Shown piece after piece: positions 41,793-50,838 of a DNA stretch of 64,000 nucleotides. Numbering within the stretch: the first letter of the stretch is position 1; the number at the start of each line of letters is the position of its first letter. Below the pieces are notes generated by a model. That model had not been told where the DNA came from and ran no database searches. It saw only the letters and a list, made by a program, of their open reading frames with translations. A program made the translations under genes and the position numbers. Source of the DNA: Bacteroidota bacterium (GTDB taxonomy: Bacteria > Bacteroidota > Bacteroidia > Flavobacteriales > Weeksellaceae); the NCBI GenBank assembly GCA_023387375.1, contig JAEWIE010000040.1:193561-257560 (forward strand). Reading direction: 5' to 3'.

Positions 41793-43067
41793 TTGAAATT
41801 AATAGATAAACTTTCTTCAGGTTTAAAAATGGTCTTCCCTTCCAACCCAATGGAATGGGCAGTGTTTTTTGTGTTCGCGCTGAGCTATGGGGTTCTTGCC
41901 ACGTCCATAGCTCTTGATTATCGAATTGTTTTTGATAATCGTATACCTTGGGATGCCTACTTTAGTTTTGACAATCGCGCAATTGTGATGACAGGTGGTG
42001 GATTTGAGAGACATCCGCTTGCCAATTATTATTTCAATTGGATTCGAGAACTTGCGCTTCTAATTTCTGGGGGTAAGATGAATTCCACGTTTCGACTTGT
42101 GCTATCTCTCTGTAGTGTTTTGACAGTTAGTCTAACTATAGTGCAAGTTTTCAAATATTTACGTGAGATCATTCAGCTGCCAAAATTCCTATCCTGTTTA
42201 CTTGTTTTGTTCTTTTCTTTGTTCGCAACGAATATTCTTTTAAGTTTTACCCCAGAGACGTATACTTATAGTCTGTTTTTCCTGATGCTCTTTACTTCCT
42301 ATACAGCGCGCAAAATTAATAATGGTGGTAAGTTTTCGGTGGTTTCACTTACGGTCTTTACCGTTTCAATCGGGGGGCTCACGGTGACAAATGCGGCGAA
42401 AGTTTATTTAGGATTGCTTTTCGAAAAAGGACTATTCAAATCCGTTAAATCCGTTGGAAATGCAGTCATTCGAGGAGGTGTAGCAGTAGGAGTTTTCGTA
42501 CTATTGTTTTTATATCGCATGAATTTTGATTATGGTCTTATTTTGTCAAAAACGACCGAGCAATATGAAAAATTTTCAAAGCCAAAAGTTACCCCATTAT
42601 GGGATATGATTTCGTCTTGGTTTGTAGGAGGAAATGTTCTTTTTTCAGGATTTGTAACCCGCGATTATCACAATAAAAAAGGCTTTGAATACAAGGCTCT
42701 ATTTATGGACGTATATTCGAGCTGGGTCCCGTATCTATTTGTAGGATTGTTTTTTAGCCTATTAATTTGGTCGTGGATAAAGAATAGAAAAAACAAACTA
42801 GTGCAAATTTTGTTTTTACTTTTTCTTTTCGATTTCTTTATTCACTGCATACTAAAGTTTGGACTCCATACTTCCTATATTTATGGAGGGCATTTCGTGA
42901 TGGTATATCCTCTGGTTATAGGTTGGTTATTTTATTCCTATCGAAAGCAAAGCAAAGTTCTGACTGCTTTAGGTATCACACTGGCTCTTATGACTTTGTA
43001 TCTGGCGCTGAACAATGCCTATAGAATGCAAGAATTTTTTGACTTCTTAAATCTATATTATCAGTAG
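41793..43067 (+). CDS. DUF6080-like integral membrane protein
   Basis: A polytopic membrane protein of up to 424 residues with about 10 hydrophobic helices. The segment DNRIPWDAYFSFDNRAI and FERHPLANYYFNWIRE form a likely periplasmic loop after the first helix, a topology like GT-C glycosyltransferases. I recall this type as DUF6080, common in Flavobacteriales; function unknown. The frame has a TTG at 41793 (MKLIDKLSSGLKM if used) and its first ATG at 41829. I keep the TTG because the first 12 residues look like a real amphipathic start, but the start is uncertain. It is convergent with the SPOR gene with 16 bases between. Confidence 0.78.
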   Translation: MKLIDKLSSGLKMVFPSNPMEWAVFFVFALSYGVLATSIALDYRIVFDNRIPWDAYFSFDNRAIVMTGGGFERHPLANYYFNWIRELALLISGGKMNSTFRLVLSLCSVLTVSLTIVQVFKYLREIIQLPKFLSCLLVLFFSLFATNILLSFTPETYTYSLFFLMLFTSYTARKINNGGKFSVVSLTVFTVSIGGLTVTNAAKVYLGLLFEKGLFKSVKSVGNAVIRGGVAVGVFVLLFLYRMNFDYGLILSKTTEQYEKFSKPKVTPLWDMISSWFVGGNVLFSGFVTRDYHNKKGFEYKALFMDVYSSWVPYLFVGLFFSLLIWSWIKNRKNKLVQILFLLFLFDFFIHCILKFGLHTSYIYGGHFVMVYPLVIGWLFYSYRKQSKVLTALGITLALMTLYLALNNAYRMQEFFDFLNLYYQ

Positions 43068-43083
43068 CAAAGAAAATTAGAGA

Positions 43084-43617
43084 TTATTTTGCTTCGACAC
43101 AAAAAACTCGATATTGTACAGCCCGTGCAGATTTAAATTGGCTTCTAATGCGACTCAAATCTGAACTTGCACTCTGTTTCGAAACGTAACTTCCTACTAA
43201 AATCCGGTAATTCGGTCTTAAAGAGGCATCGGTTTCTACTTTAATGTTTGGAAAACGGTTGCGAAAAAAGGATTTAATTTCATTGGCTTCTTGGTTGCTT
43301 TTCGCCACTGCAATTTGAATTTTGTACCCTAGAATTCGTGGATTTTGACGACAGATTTCAGCTCTTGATAAAGGTCTTGAAGAGCTTCCTGAACCTCTTG
43401 AGTCTCTGACATCTACGTCGCTATCTGAGTTCGGCATTTGAGTAGGACGAGTACAGTTGTCTTCCATTTTTGACATCGTTTCACTAACTCGTTTGTCCAT
43501 CGAGATGGTAAGAGAAGTGCCTTGCAAGGTGTCCGTTTTTGTTATGACCTGGCTTTTAAAAAGTCCAAGGTGAAGCACAAAAAAGAATAAGGTATAGAGT
43601 ACATTTTTTTTCATCAA
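43084..43617 (-). CDS. SPOR domain-containing secreted protein
   Basis: A 177-residue exported protein with signal peptide MMKKNVLYTLFFFVLHLGLFK and a disordered Ser/Asp/Arg-rich middle (DVRDSRGSGSSSRPLS). The C-terminal SPOR domain has YKIQIAVAKSNQEANEIKSF and NYRILVGSYVSKQSA. SPOR domains bind glycan strands lacking stem peptides at division sites. It is probably a periplasmic peptidoglycan-binding protein. No other division gene is adjacent. Confidence 0.88.
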   Translation of the reverse strand: MMKKNVLYTLFFFVLHLGLFKSQVITKTDTLQGTSLTISMDKRVSETMSKMEDNCTRPTQMPNSDSDVDVRDSRGSGSSSRPLSRAEICRQNPRILGYKIQIAVAKSNQEANEIKSFFRNRFPNIKVETDASLRPNYRILVGSYVSKQSASSDLSRIRSQFKSARAVQYRVFCVEAK

Positions 43618-43720
43618 AGGTAATTTGGGACAAATTTACTATAAATAAAAATTATACCAAAAGCTATTATTTAGAATGGTTACAAATTAATGGGCTTCTC
43701 AGAATCTCTAATTTTTTCGG

Positions 43721-43752
43721 TTGTTAATGTAGTGTTAAAAAGCTTACTTTTG
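43721..43752 (+). promoter_or_regulatory. Bacteroidota promoter of the complex III operon
   Basis: TTG at 43721-43723, a 21-base spacer and TACTTTTG at 43745-43752 give a full promoter match, about 50 bases before the actA ATG. Confidence 0.75.
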
Positions 43753-43801
43753 CAGAATTGAATGGATACTCATCAATTTTTACTAACCCAAGATTAATTA
43801 A

Positions 43802-45178
43802 ATGATTAGTTGGAGAAAGCATTACAAGAGGGGGCTGGTAGCAATAGGTCTATTGTTTGCCACTGCCACTTCGGTCCAGGCTCAGGACGGTGATCCTAAA
43901 AATGGCGAAACACTTTTTAAAGCCAATTGTACCGCGTGTCACGCGTTAGACAAAAATTTAATTGGCCCTGCCTTAGGTGGGGTTGTAGAGCGGCTAGAGA
44001 AGGACGAAGGTCTAGGTGTAGATTGGTTACACAAATGGATCAAAGACAACGAAGCACTTCGTAATTCAGGAGACGCATATGCCAATAAGACTTTTGAGGC
44101 GCATAATAAGATTGTCATGCTTCCCTTTCCGAATCTTTCGGATCAGGATATAGATGATATTCTTGCCTATACGTCTAATCCCCCTGCACCAGAACCTGCT
44201 GCCGATGCTGCAGCTGGAGCCGGAGCTACAGACGATAATTCACTAGCGCTTCTAAACGAGGCTAAGAAACAAAGTGAAAATTCTAAAATTCTATTAATCT
44301 CCCTAATCGCTATTGTAGGGCTTCTTGTTTGGTTGTTATTAAAGCTAAGACAGCTTGTGAAACTCAGCCAAACCGACGAGCTTGCTGATCTTAATAAAGC
44401 GAATGCCTATACCTTTGGTAGTCTGTACGCGAAGTATAGTTATGTAGGTAAAATCGCAATGGGTCTACTTGCTCTATTGGCTTTCTACGGTGTGTGGAAT
44501 GCATTAATGGGAATTGGGGTTTACAAAGGCTATCAGCCAGAACAACCTATCCACTTCTCGCATAAAATTCACGCGGGAGTTAACAAAATTGACTGTCAAC
44601 TATGTCACTCTTCTGCAAAATACGGAAAAGTGTCAGAGATTCCTTCCATGAATGTTTGTATGAACTGTCACCGTAATATTTCTGAATACACAGGGACGTA
44701 TATGGAGCCTGGAAAAGACAAAGAATTCTATGACGCTGAGATTCAAAAGATTTACGCCGCAACAGGATGGGATCCAGGAAGTCAATCCTACAAAAATGAG
44801 AAGAAGCCAGTAGAGTGGGTACGTATTCACAACATGCCTGATTTCGTATACTTTAATCACGCGCAGCACGTAGTCGCAGGTGAGAAAACGATTATCAGTT
44901 CCCACAACAAAAAGAATCCAGACGATCAAATTGATGTCGTGTGTAAAGCTTGTCACGGACAGGTGGATACCATGAACGTTGTTGCCATGGCAAATGATTT
45001 CACTATGGGATGGTGTATTGAATGCCATAGAACAACAGAAGTTGATATGGACAACGGCTATAACAAAGAATATTTCGCCAATCTTCACGATAAGTTGAAA
45101 AAACAGTATCCGAAAGAAGAAGGTAAGATTACCGTAGATGCTATTGGTGGTCTTGAGTGTGGAAAATGTCATTATTAA
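43802..45178 (+). CDS. actA: Alternative complex III subunit A, multiheme cytochrome c
   Basis: A 458-residue secreted/membrane-anchored cytochrome, the electron-carrying part of alternative complex III (quinol:electron acceptor oxidoreductase). It has a signal peptide (MISWRKHYKRGLVAIGLLFA), an N-terminal monoheme cytochrome c domain with CTACH near residue 40, two transmembrane helices at about 160-180 and 220-240, and a multiheme domain with CQLCH, CMNCH, CKACH, CIECH and CGKCH. That makes six heme sites. It is first of six act genes. Confidence 0.95.
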   Translation: MISWRKHYKRGLVAIGLLFATATSVQAQDGDPKNGETLFKANCTACHALDKNLIGPALGGVVERLEKDEGLGVDWLHKWIKDNEALRNSGDAYANKTFEAHNKIVMLPFPNLSDQDIDDILAYTSNPPAPEPAADAAAGAGATDDNSLALLNEAKKQSENSKILLISLIAIVGLLVWLLLKLRQLVKLSQTDELADLNKANAYTFGSLYAKYSYVGKIAMGLLALLAFYGVWNALMGIGVYKGYQPEQPIHFSHKIHAGVNKIDCQLCHSSAKYGKVSEIPSMNVCMNCHRNISEYTGTYMEPGKDKEFYDAEIQKIYAATGWDPGSQSYKNEKKPVEWVRIHNMPDFVYFNHAQHVVAGEKTIISSHNKKNPDDQIDVVCKACHGQVDTMNVVAMANDFTMGWCIECHRTTEVDMDNGYNKEYFANLHDKLKKQYPKEEGKITVDAIGGLECGKCHY

Positions 45179-45200
45179 TAACGTTAAATCAGAAGTATAA

Positions 45201-48200
45201 ATGGCTTCAAATAAAATACAATTCAGAAGTATTCATGAACTAAAAGACCCCACTTTAAACCAAAAGTTGGCTCAGAAAGAGTTTCAGGATGAAATTCCTG
45301 TAGATGAAATTTTGGGTAAGTCGGATGATAGTTCAGGAACGTCCAGAAGAGATTTTCTTAAATTATTAGGATTCTCTACTGCGGCAGTGACCCTTGCAGC
45401 TTGTGAGGCTCCAGTCTTAAAAACGATTCCTTATGTGGTTAAACCTCACGATATTATTCCAGGGGTGCCCAATTACTATGCAACCTCCTATTTTGATGGG
45501 ACGGATTTTGCGAGTGTTTTAGTAAAAACGAGAGAAGGACGACCAATTAAAATTGAACCTAATGCAATTGCAAAGGAGCTTGGTAAAACGAGCGCTAGAG
45601 TTCAGGCAGGTGTTCTTTCTCTTTACGATAACGACAAAGTAAAGCAGCCGAAGTTAGATGGTAAGGATGAAACGTATGATGTGGTAGACGACTACGTGCT
45701 TAACGCTTTAACCCAATCTACTAATATTGGTAAAAGAATCGTTTTACTTTCACACTCTTACCCTTCTCCAACCTTTAAAAAGTTGGTCGATGAGTTTAAA
45801 GTGAAGTATCCAACTGCGGAATTAGTGACTTACGATTCTTTTCCACACGCTTCTGCTTTAGATGCAGCACAGGAGGTCTTTGGACAAAGACACTTGCCGG
45901 TATACGATTTAAGTACAACCGAACTTGTCGTGTCTTTCCAAGCGGATTTCTTGGAAGATTATAACGGAGGAAGTTTAGAATCCTCTTATGCAGCTGCGAA
46001 AAAGCCAGGTGCAAACATGCTAAGACACATTCAAGTAGAGTCTAACATGTCCCTTACGGGAGCTAACGCGGATGAAAGAATTCGTCTAAAACCAAGTGCG
46101 GTTTATAAATTGTTAGTAGAGGTATACAATGCTCTTAACGGGGGTTCTGCCTCTGGTGATGCCGCTAAAATTGCAAAGGAACTTCAGGCTAAAGGAAGTA
46201 AAGCGGTAGTTTTTGCCGACGGTAGCAAAGGAGCTTATGTTCTCGCACACCTCATTAACCAAAAATTAGGATCGGTTGCCTTTACAGGAAAAGCGAACTT
46301 ATTAAAAGAATACGATACAGCCCGTTACGAAGAATTCTTAACTTGGTTAGCAAACGGCGAAGTAGGAACACTTATCGTAAACAACGTGAACCCACTTTAT
46401 TCTTCTAACAAGGCTGAGTCCTTCAAGAATGCAATCGCAAGAGTACCAAACATTATTGCGGTTGTTGACAAAAAGAATGAAATTTATAAGGCAGCGAAAG
46501 TAGTAATTCCACCGACACACTGGTTAGAATCATGGGGAGATTTAACTCCACAAACAGGTGCCTACTCACTTATGCAACCAACCATTTCTAAAATTTACAA
46601 GCCAAGACAGATTGAAGAATCTCTACTTGTTTGGATTAATGGAAAAGGAAGCGAAAACAATAGCTACTACAATTACTTAAAAGCGAATGCTTTAACTCTT
46701 TTAGGAGGAAAGACATTTAACAAAGCTTTATACGGTGGATTTAATGAAGTAGAATTCGGACCGACCTTAGCTTATGCAGGTGGAAATGCACAAGGTGCCA
46801 TTTCAGAACTTCAAGCATTTAAAGCGTCGGATATCGAAATCGCGCTTTATACCTCAGTTGCCGTCGGAGACGGTACGCAGGCAAACAACCCTTGGCTACA
46901 AGAATTACCAGATCCAGTTACAAGAATCTCTTGGGATAACTACTTAACGGTTTCTCCTAAAGATGCAGAACGTTTAGAGTTCGATAACGACCTAAACGGA
47001 AGAATGCAGCTTGACGGTTCACGTGTAAACGTGAAAGTGGGTGATGTCACTTTAGAAAATGTGCCTGTCTTTGTTCAACCTGGACAAGCGGAAGGTTCGA
47101 TGGGGCTAGCTTTAGGATATGGAAAAACAGGATCAGGAAAAGTAGCAGAAACGGGAATCAATGCATATCCACTTTTTGATGGGAAAAGCAGAGTGATTTC
47201 TAATGTGAAACTTGAGAAGGTAAAAGGTATGCACGAGTTTGCTGGAATGCAGCTTCAAAATACGCTGATGGGTCGTTATGACATTGCGCGTGAAGTGCCA
47301 TTAGAAACCTATCTAAATGTTGCCTTTGATGATAAAATTAACGGATGGAATAAACCTTTAGAGTACCATACTTTAACAGAATCTACTCCCGCAGGTAAAA
47401 TTACTTTATGGGATGAATTTGATGATACGGACGGTCCTCACTTTAACTTATCGATAGATTTGAACTCTTGTACGGGTTGTGGAGCTTGTATCATTGCATG
47501 TCAAGCAGAGAACAACGTTCCAGTGGTAGGAAAAGAAGAAATCAGAATGTCAAGAGACATGTACTGGCTTCGTATTGACCGCTACTATTCTGCAAGAGAA
47601 AAAATTAGTCCAAAAGAACAAGTGGACAGAGGACTTAATGTACCGCAAGTCTATGATATTCTGATTGATCCGGCTGATAATCCGGATGTGATTTTCCAAC
47701 CTGTAATGTGTCAGCATTGTAACCACGCACCTTGTGAAACTGTTTGTCCTGTTGCGGCTACTTCTCACGGAAAGCAAGGTCAAAACCAAATGGCTTACAA
47801 CCGTTGCGTAGGAACTAGATATTGTGCAAACAACTGTCCTTACAAAGTAAGACGTTTCAACTGGTTCAACTATGCTCAGAATGATAAGTTTGACTACAAC
47901 ATGAACAATGACCTTGGTAGAATGGTTCTGAACCCAGATGTGGTTGTGAGAACAAGAGGGGTTATGGAAAAATGTTCAATGTGTATCCAAATGACTCAAA
48001 CCACTATTTTAGAAGCGAAAAAAGAAGGAAGACGTATTGAAGACGGCGAATTCCAAACTGCTTGTTCTAAAGCTTGTGGAACAGGAGCTATGCAATTTGG
48101 AGACATGAACGATAAAAAGTCTAAAGTTAGAGAGCTATTCACAGACAATAGACGTTACACCCTTCTAGAAGAAATCGGAACGAAACCGAATGTATTCTAC

Positions 48201-48239
48201 CATACGAAGGTTAGAAACAGAAAAGAAAACAAAGTTTAA
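45201..48239 (+). CDS. actB: Alternative complex III subunit B, molybdopterin oxidoreductase-like with Fe-S domain
   Basis: A 1012-residue fusion of a molybdopterin-oxidoreductase-like half and a C-terminal ferredoxin-type half. A Tat-like signal SRRDFLKLLGF lies near residue 48, not at the start, as is normal for this subunit. Family precedent says the molybdopterin-like half binds no cofactor. The Fe-S half, from about residue 755, carries the cysteine clusters CTGCGACIIAC, CQHCNHAPCETVC, CANNC and CSMCIQM for up to four clusters. It passes electrons from quinol to the hemes. It starts 22 bases after actA. Confidence 0.96.
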   Translation: MASNKIQFRSIHELKDPTLNQKLAQKEFQDEIPVDEILGKSDDSSGTSRRDFLKLLGFSTAAVTLAACEAPVLKTIPYVVKPHDIIPGVPNYYATSYFDGTDFASVLVKTREGRPIKIEPNAIAKELGKTSARVQAGVLSLYDNDKVKQPKLDGKDETYDVVDDYVLNALTQSTNIGKRIVLLSHSYPSPTFKKLVDEFKVKYPTAELVTYDSFPHASALDAAQEVFGQRHLPVYDLSTTELVVSFQADFLEDYNGGSLESSYAAAKKPGANMLRHIQVESNMSLTGANADERIRLKPSAVYKLLVEVYNALNGGSASGDAAKIAKELQAKGSKAVVFADGSKGAYVLAHLINQKLGSVAFTGKANLLKEYDTARYEEFLTWLANGEVGTLIVNNVNPLYSSNKAESFKNAIARVPNIIAVVDKKNEIYKAAKVVIPPTHWLESWGDLTPQTGAYSLMQPTISKIYKPRQIEESLLVWINGKGSENNSYYNYLKANALTLLGGKTFNKALYGGFNEVEFGPTLAYAGGNAQGAISELQAFKASDIEIALYTSVAVGDGTQANNPWLQELPDPVTRISWDNYLTVSPKDAERLEFDNDLNGRMQLDGSRVNVKVGDVTLENVPVFVQPGQAEGSMGLALGYGKTGSGKVAETGINAYPLFDGKSRVISNVKLEKVKGMHEFAGMQLQNTLMGRYDIAREVPLETYLNVAFDDKINGWNKPLEYHTLTESTPAGKITLWDEFDDTDGPHFNLSIDLNSCTGCGACIIACQAENNVPVVGKEEIRMSRDMYWLRIDRYYSAREKISPKEQVDRGLNVPQVYDILIDPADNPDVIFQPVMCQHCNHAPCETVCPVAATSHGKQGQNQMAYNRCVGTRYCANNCPYKVRRFNWFNYAQNDKFDYNMNNDLGRMVLNPDVVVRTRGVMEKCSMCIQMTQTTILEAKKEGRRIEDGEFQTACSKACGTGAMQFGDMNDKKSKVRELFTDNRRYTLLEEIGTKPNVFYHTKVRNRKENKV

Positions 48240-48257
48240 ATAATAATAAGGTAAAAA

Positions 48258-49652
48258 ATGTCACATTACGAAGCCCCGATCAGGGAACCTTTAATTATTG
48301 GTCACAAAACTTATCACGATATCTCAGAAGATATCGCAAGACCTATTGAGGAAAGAGCTGGAAAGCTATGGTGGATTGCATTCTATTCAGCATTGGTACT
48401 TTTCGTATACGGATTCGGTTGCATCGCTTACACTATCGGTACCGGTATTGGAGCATGGGGACTAAACAGAACCATTAACTGGGGTTGGGATATTACCAAC
48501 TTTGTATGGTGGGTTGGTATTGGTCACGCCGGAACGTTGATCTCTGCAGTACTTTTATTATTTAGACAACGTTGGAGAATGTCAGTCAACCGTTCGGCAG
48601 AGGCGATGACCATTTTTGCCGTTGTGCAAGCGGCGATTTTCCCCGTAATTCACATGGGTAGAGTTTGGGTTGGATATTGGGTATTTCCTATTCCAAACCA
48701 GTATGGGTCTTTGTGGACGAACTTTAACTCTCCACTTCTTTGGGACGTATTTGCGATTTCGACGTATTTCTCGGTTTCTTCGGTATTCTGGTTTATGGGT
48801 CTTATCCCTGACTTTGCGATGATCCGTGACCGCGCGAAAACACCTTGGACAAAAAAGATTTATACCTTCCTTTCCTTTGGGTGGGGTGGGAAAGCAAAAC
48901 ATTGGCAACGATTTGAAGAGCTTTCTTTGGTTCTTGCCGGACTTGCTACTCCACTGGTTTTCTCTGTGCATACCACTGTATCCTTTGACTTCGCCACTTC
49001 CGTGATTAAGGGATGGCACTCTACGATCTACCCACCTTACTTCGTGGCGGGTGCGATCTTCTCAGGATTTGCAATGGTGCAAACCTTGCTTTTAGTAGCA
49101 AGAAAGGTTTGTCAGCTTGAAGAATACATTACCATGTACCATATCGAGATTATGAACATTGTAATTATCGTAACAGGAGGAATGGTTACGGTAGCCTATG
49201 CTGTTGAGTACTTCATCGCTTGGTATTCTGGAAGTAGATTTGAAGATTTCGTGTACTTAAGTCCTGGAGCTGCAACAGGTCCTTATTGGTGGGCATTCTG
49301 GGCACTTATTATTTGTAACTTAGTGGTACCAGCTTCGTTCTGGTTCAAGAAGCTAAGAACAAACATTATGTGGACTTTCTTTGTCGCACTCATCATTAAC
49401 ATAGGAATGTGGTTTGAACGTTTCGATATTATTGTAATCAACTTATCGAGAGACTATTTACCAAGTGCATGGACTATGTTTAAGCCAACAATCATTGATG
49501 TAGGTGTGTATTTAGGAACGATCGGATTCTTTGGAGTATTATTCTTATTGTATGCAAGAACTTTCCCAGTGATTGCACAAGCGGAATTGAAAACGATTTT
49601 GAAAATTTCAGGTGAAACTTATAAAGCAAAAGAAGGAGATGAGCACCACTAA
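48258..49652 (+). CDS. actC: Alternative complex III subunit C, NrfD-type quinol-binding membrane protein
   Basis: A 464-residue NrfD/PsrC-family protein with about 10 transmembrane helices; it holds the quinol site of complex III. Helix signatures include the His-containing WWVGIGHAGTLISAVL, FPVIHMGRVWVGY and TTVSFDFATSVIKGWHSTIYPPY. It starts 18 bases after actB and its last 14 bases overlap actD. Confidence 0.95.
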   Translation: MSHYEAPIREPLIIGHKTYHDISEDIARPIEERAGKLWWIAFYSALVLFVYGFGCIAYTIGTGIGAWGLNRTINWGWDITNFVWWVGIGHAGTLISAVLLLFRQRWRMSVNRSAEAMTIFAVVQAAIFPVIHMGRVWVGYWVFPIPNQYGSLWTNFNSPLLWDVFAISTYFSVSSVFWFMGLIPDFAMIRDRAKTPWTKKIYTFLSFGWGGKAKHWQRFEELSLVLAGLATPLVFSVHTTVSFDFATSVIKGWHSTIYPPYFVAGAIFSGFAMVQTLLLVARKVCQLEEYITMYHIEIMNIVIIVTGGMVTVAYAVEYFIAWYSGSRFEDFVYLSPGAATGPYWWAFWALIICNLVVPASFWFKKLRTNIMWTFFVALIINIGMWFERFDIIVINLSRDYLPSAWTMFKPTIIDVGVYLGTIGFFGVLFLLYARTFPVIAQAELKTILKISGETYKAKEGDEHH

Positions 49653-50160
49653 AATAATTTACGGTCTTTATGCGGATGATGACGATTTAATGGACGGCGT
49701 CAAAGCATGTAAAGAGAAAGGTATTGAAATTAATGAGGTCTATACGCCATTCCCTGTCCATGGATTGGATACGGCACTAGGGCTTAAAAAGACTAGAATT
49801 TCGGATGCAGCGTTTATTTACGCCGTATATGGAGTCCTTGTGGGTGCCCTTGTTACCTGGTATACGATGAACCACGACTGGCCAATGAACATTGGAGGAA
49901 AGCCTGCTATGTCTTGGTGGTATAATATGCCAGCCTTTGTGGTTCCAATGTTTGAATTGATGGTTTTCTGTTCTGCGCACATGATGTCCATAACTTTCTT
50001 AATTAGAAATAAAATGTACCCAGGTGCAAAACCGCAGAATCCAGATCCAAGAACCACAGACGATAAATTCTTAATGGAATTTGTAGGTGGCGATGTTGAA
50101 AGAATTAAACAGCTTCTAATTGAAACTGGAGCTGAAGAAATTACAGTTAAAGATGCTTAG
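49639..50160 (+). CDS. actD: Alternative complex III subunit D (DUF3341)
   Basis: A 173-residue membrane protein with two helices in the middle (about residues 52-75 and 92-115, including PAFVVPMFELMVF) and an N-terminal soluble part KIIYGLYADDDDLMDGVKAC. It caps the NrfD-like subunits in known complexes. I chose the ATG at 49639 (MSTTK) because it has a good AGGAG just before it, unusual in this phylum. The upstream codon at 49612 lies in actC. Confidence 0.92.
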   Translation: MSTTKIIYGLYADDDDLMDGVKACKEKGIEINEVYTPFPVHGLDTALGLKKTRISDAAFIYAVYGVLVGALVTWYTMNHDWPMNIGGKPAMSWWYNMPAFVVPMFELMVFCSAHMMSITFLIRNKMYPGAKPQNPDPRTTDDKFLMEFVGGDVERIKQLLIETGAEEITVKDA

Positions 50161-50161
50161 T

Positions 50162-50824
50162 ATGAAAAAAACAATATTCAAAGCTACGGCAGCGATTGCT
50201 TTTACAAGTTTACTATTGAGCTCTTGTGGAAAAGGCAATCCACCTATGGTATATTTCCCGGATATGTATTTCCCAGTGGCTTACGATCCACTACAAAAAG
50301 CGGAAGATCCATACTCTGATCATGAGAATGAAATCCCTGCCTTTGCTAATGGTGCCACAGGTTTAACCGTAGTAGAGGGAACGGTCGCTCAAAATAAAGA
50401 CGGTATTTTTGAAGAAGAACTTCTTCCGAAGAGTGTAGATGAGTACAATGCAAGATACGATGCTTCCAAATTAATCACCGTTTCTCCTCTTGACCCAGCG
50501 AATGCACAAAAAGATATTGAAAGAGGGAAAGTCCTCTATGATAGAACGTGCGCCGCATGTCATGGTGTAAATGGAGATGGACAAGGATCAATTGTAGAGA
50601 GCGGCGCTTATTCAGGCGTTCCTAATTATAAAGATCGTGAAATCACAGTAGGATCTGTGCATTATGTACTTACGCACGGTAGAAACGCAATGGGTTCCTT
50701 TGCAGGACAACTGATGCCGGGCGACAGATGGAGAGTATCAATGTATGTAATGAATGCATTTAAAGGAGGAATGTCTACAACAGCGGCTGAGCCAGCAGCA
50801 GTAGATTCCACCGCAACCAATTAA
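50162..50824 (+). CDS. actE: Alternative complex III subunit E, monoheme cytochrome c lipoprotein
   Basis: A 220-residue lipoprotein with lipobox LLSSC (Cys22), a conserved MVYFPDMYFPVAYDPLQ region and one class I cytochrome domain with heme site CAACH near residue 128 and an axial Met in GQLMPGDRW. It probably hands electrons to a downstream oxidase. The ATG at 50162 is one base after the actD stop codon. Confidence 0.94.
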   Translation: MKKTIFKATAAIAFTSLLLSSCGKGNPPMVYFPDMYFPVAYDPLQKAEDPYSDHENEIPAFANGATGLTVVEGTVAQNKDGIFEEELLPKSVDEYNARYDASKLITVSPLDPANAQKDIERGKVLYDRTCAACHGVNGDGQGSIVESGAYSGVPNYKDREITVGSVHYVLTHGRNAMGSFAGQLMPGDRWRVSMYVMNAFKGGMSTTAAEPAAVDSTATN

Positions 50825-50838
50825 TAAAAAGAAAGAAA

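Noticed and set aside
44633..45172. 179-codon ORF antisense to actA
   Set aside because: It is the mirror of a highly conserved multiheme cytochrome reading frame and has no promoter or family resemblance.
45201..48239. ActB as a catalytic molybdopterin enzyme
   Set aside because: The gene order and the fused Fe-S half identify it as the complex III subunit, in which the molybdopterin-like half is structural.
48582..49019. 145-codon ORF antisense to actC
   Set aside because: It is explained by codon bias of the NrfD-type gene on the plus strand; its composition is unlike a real protein.
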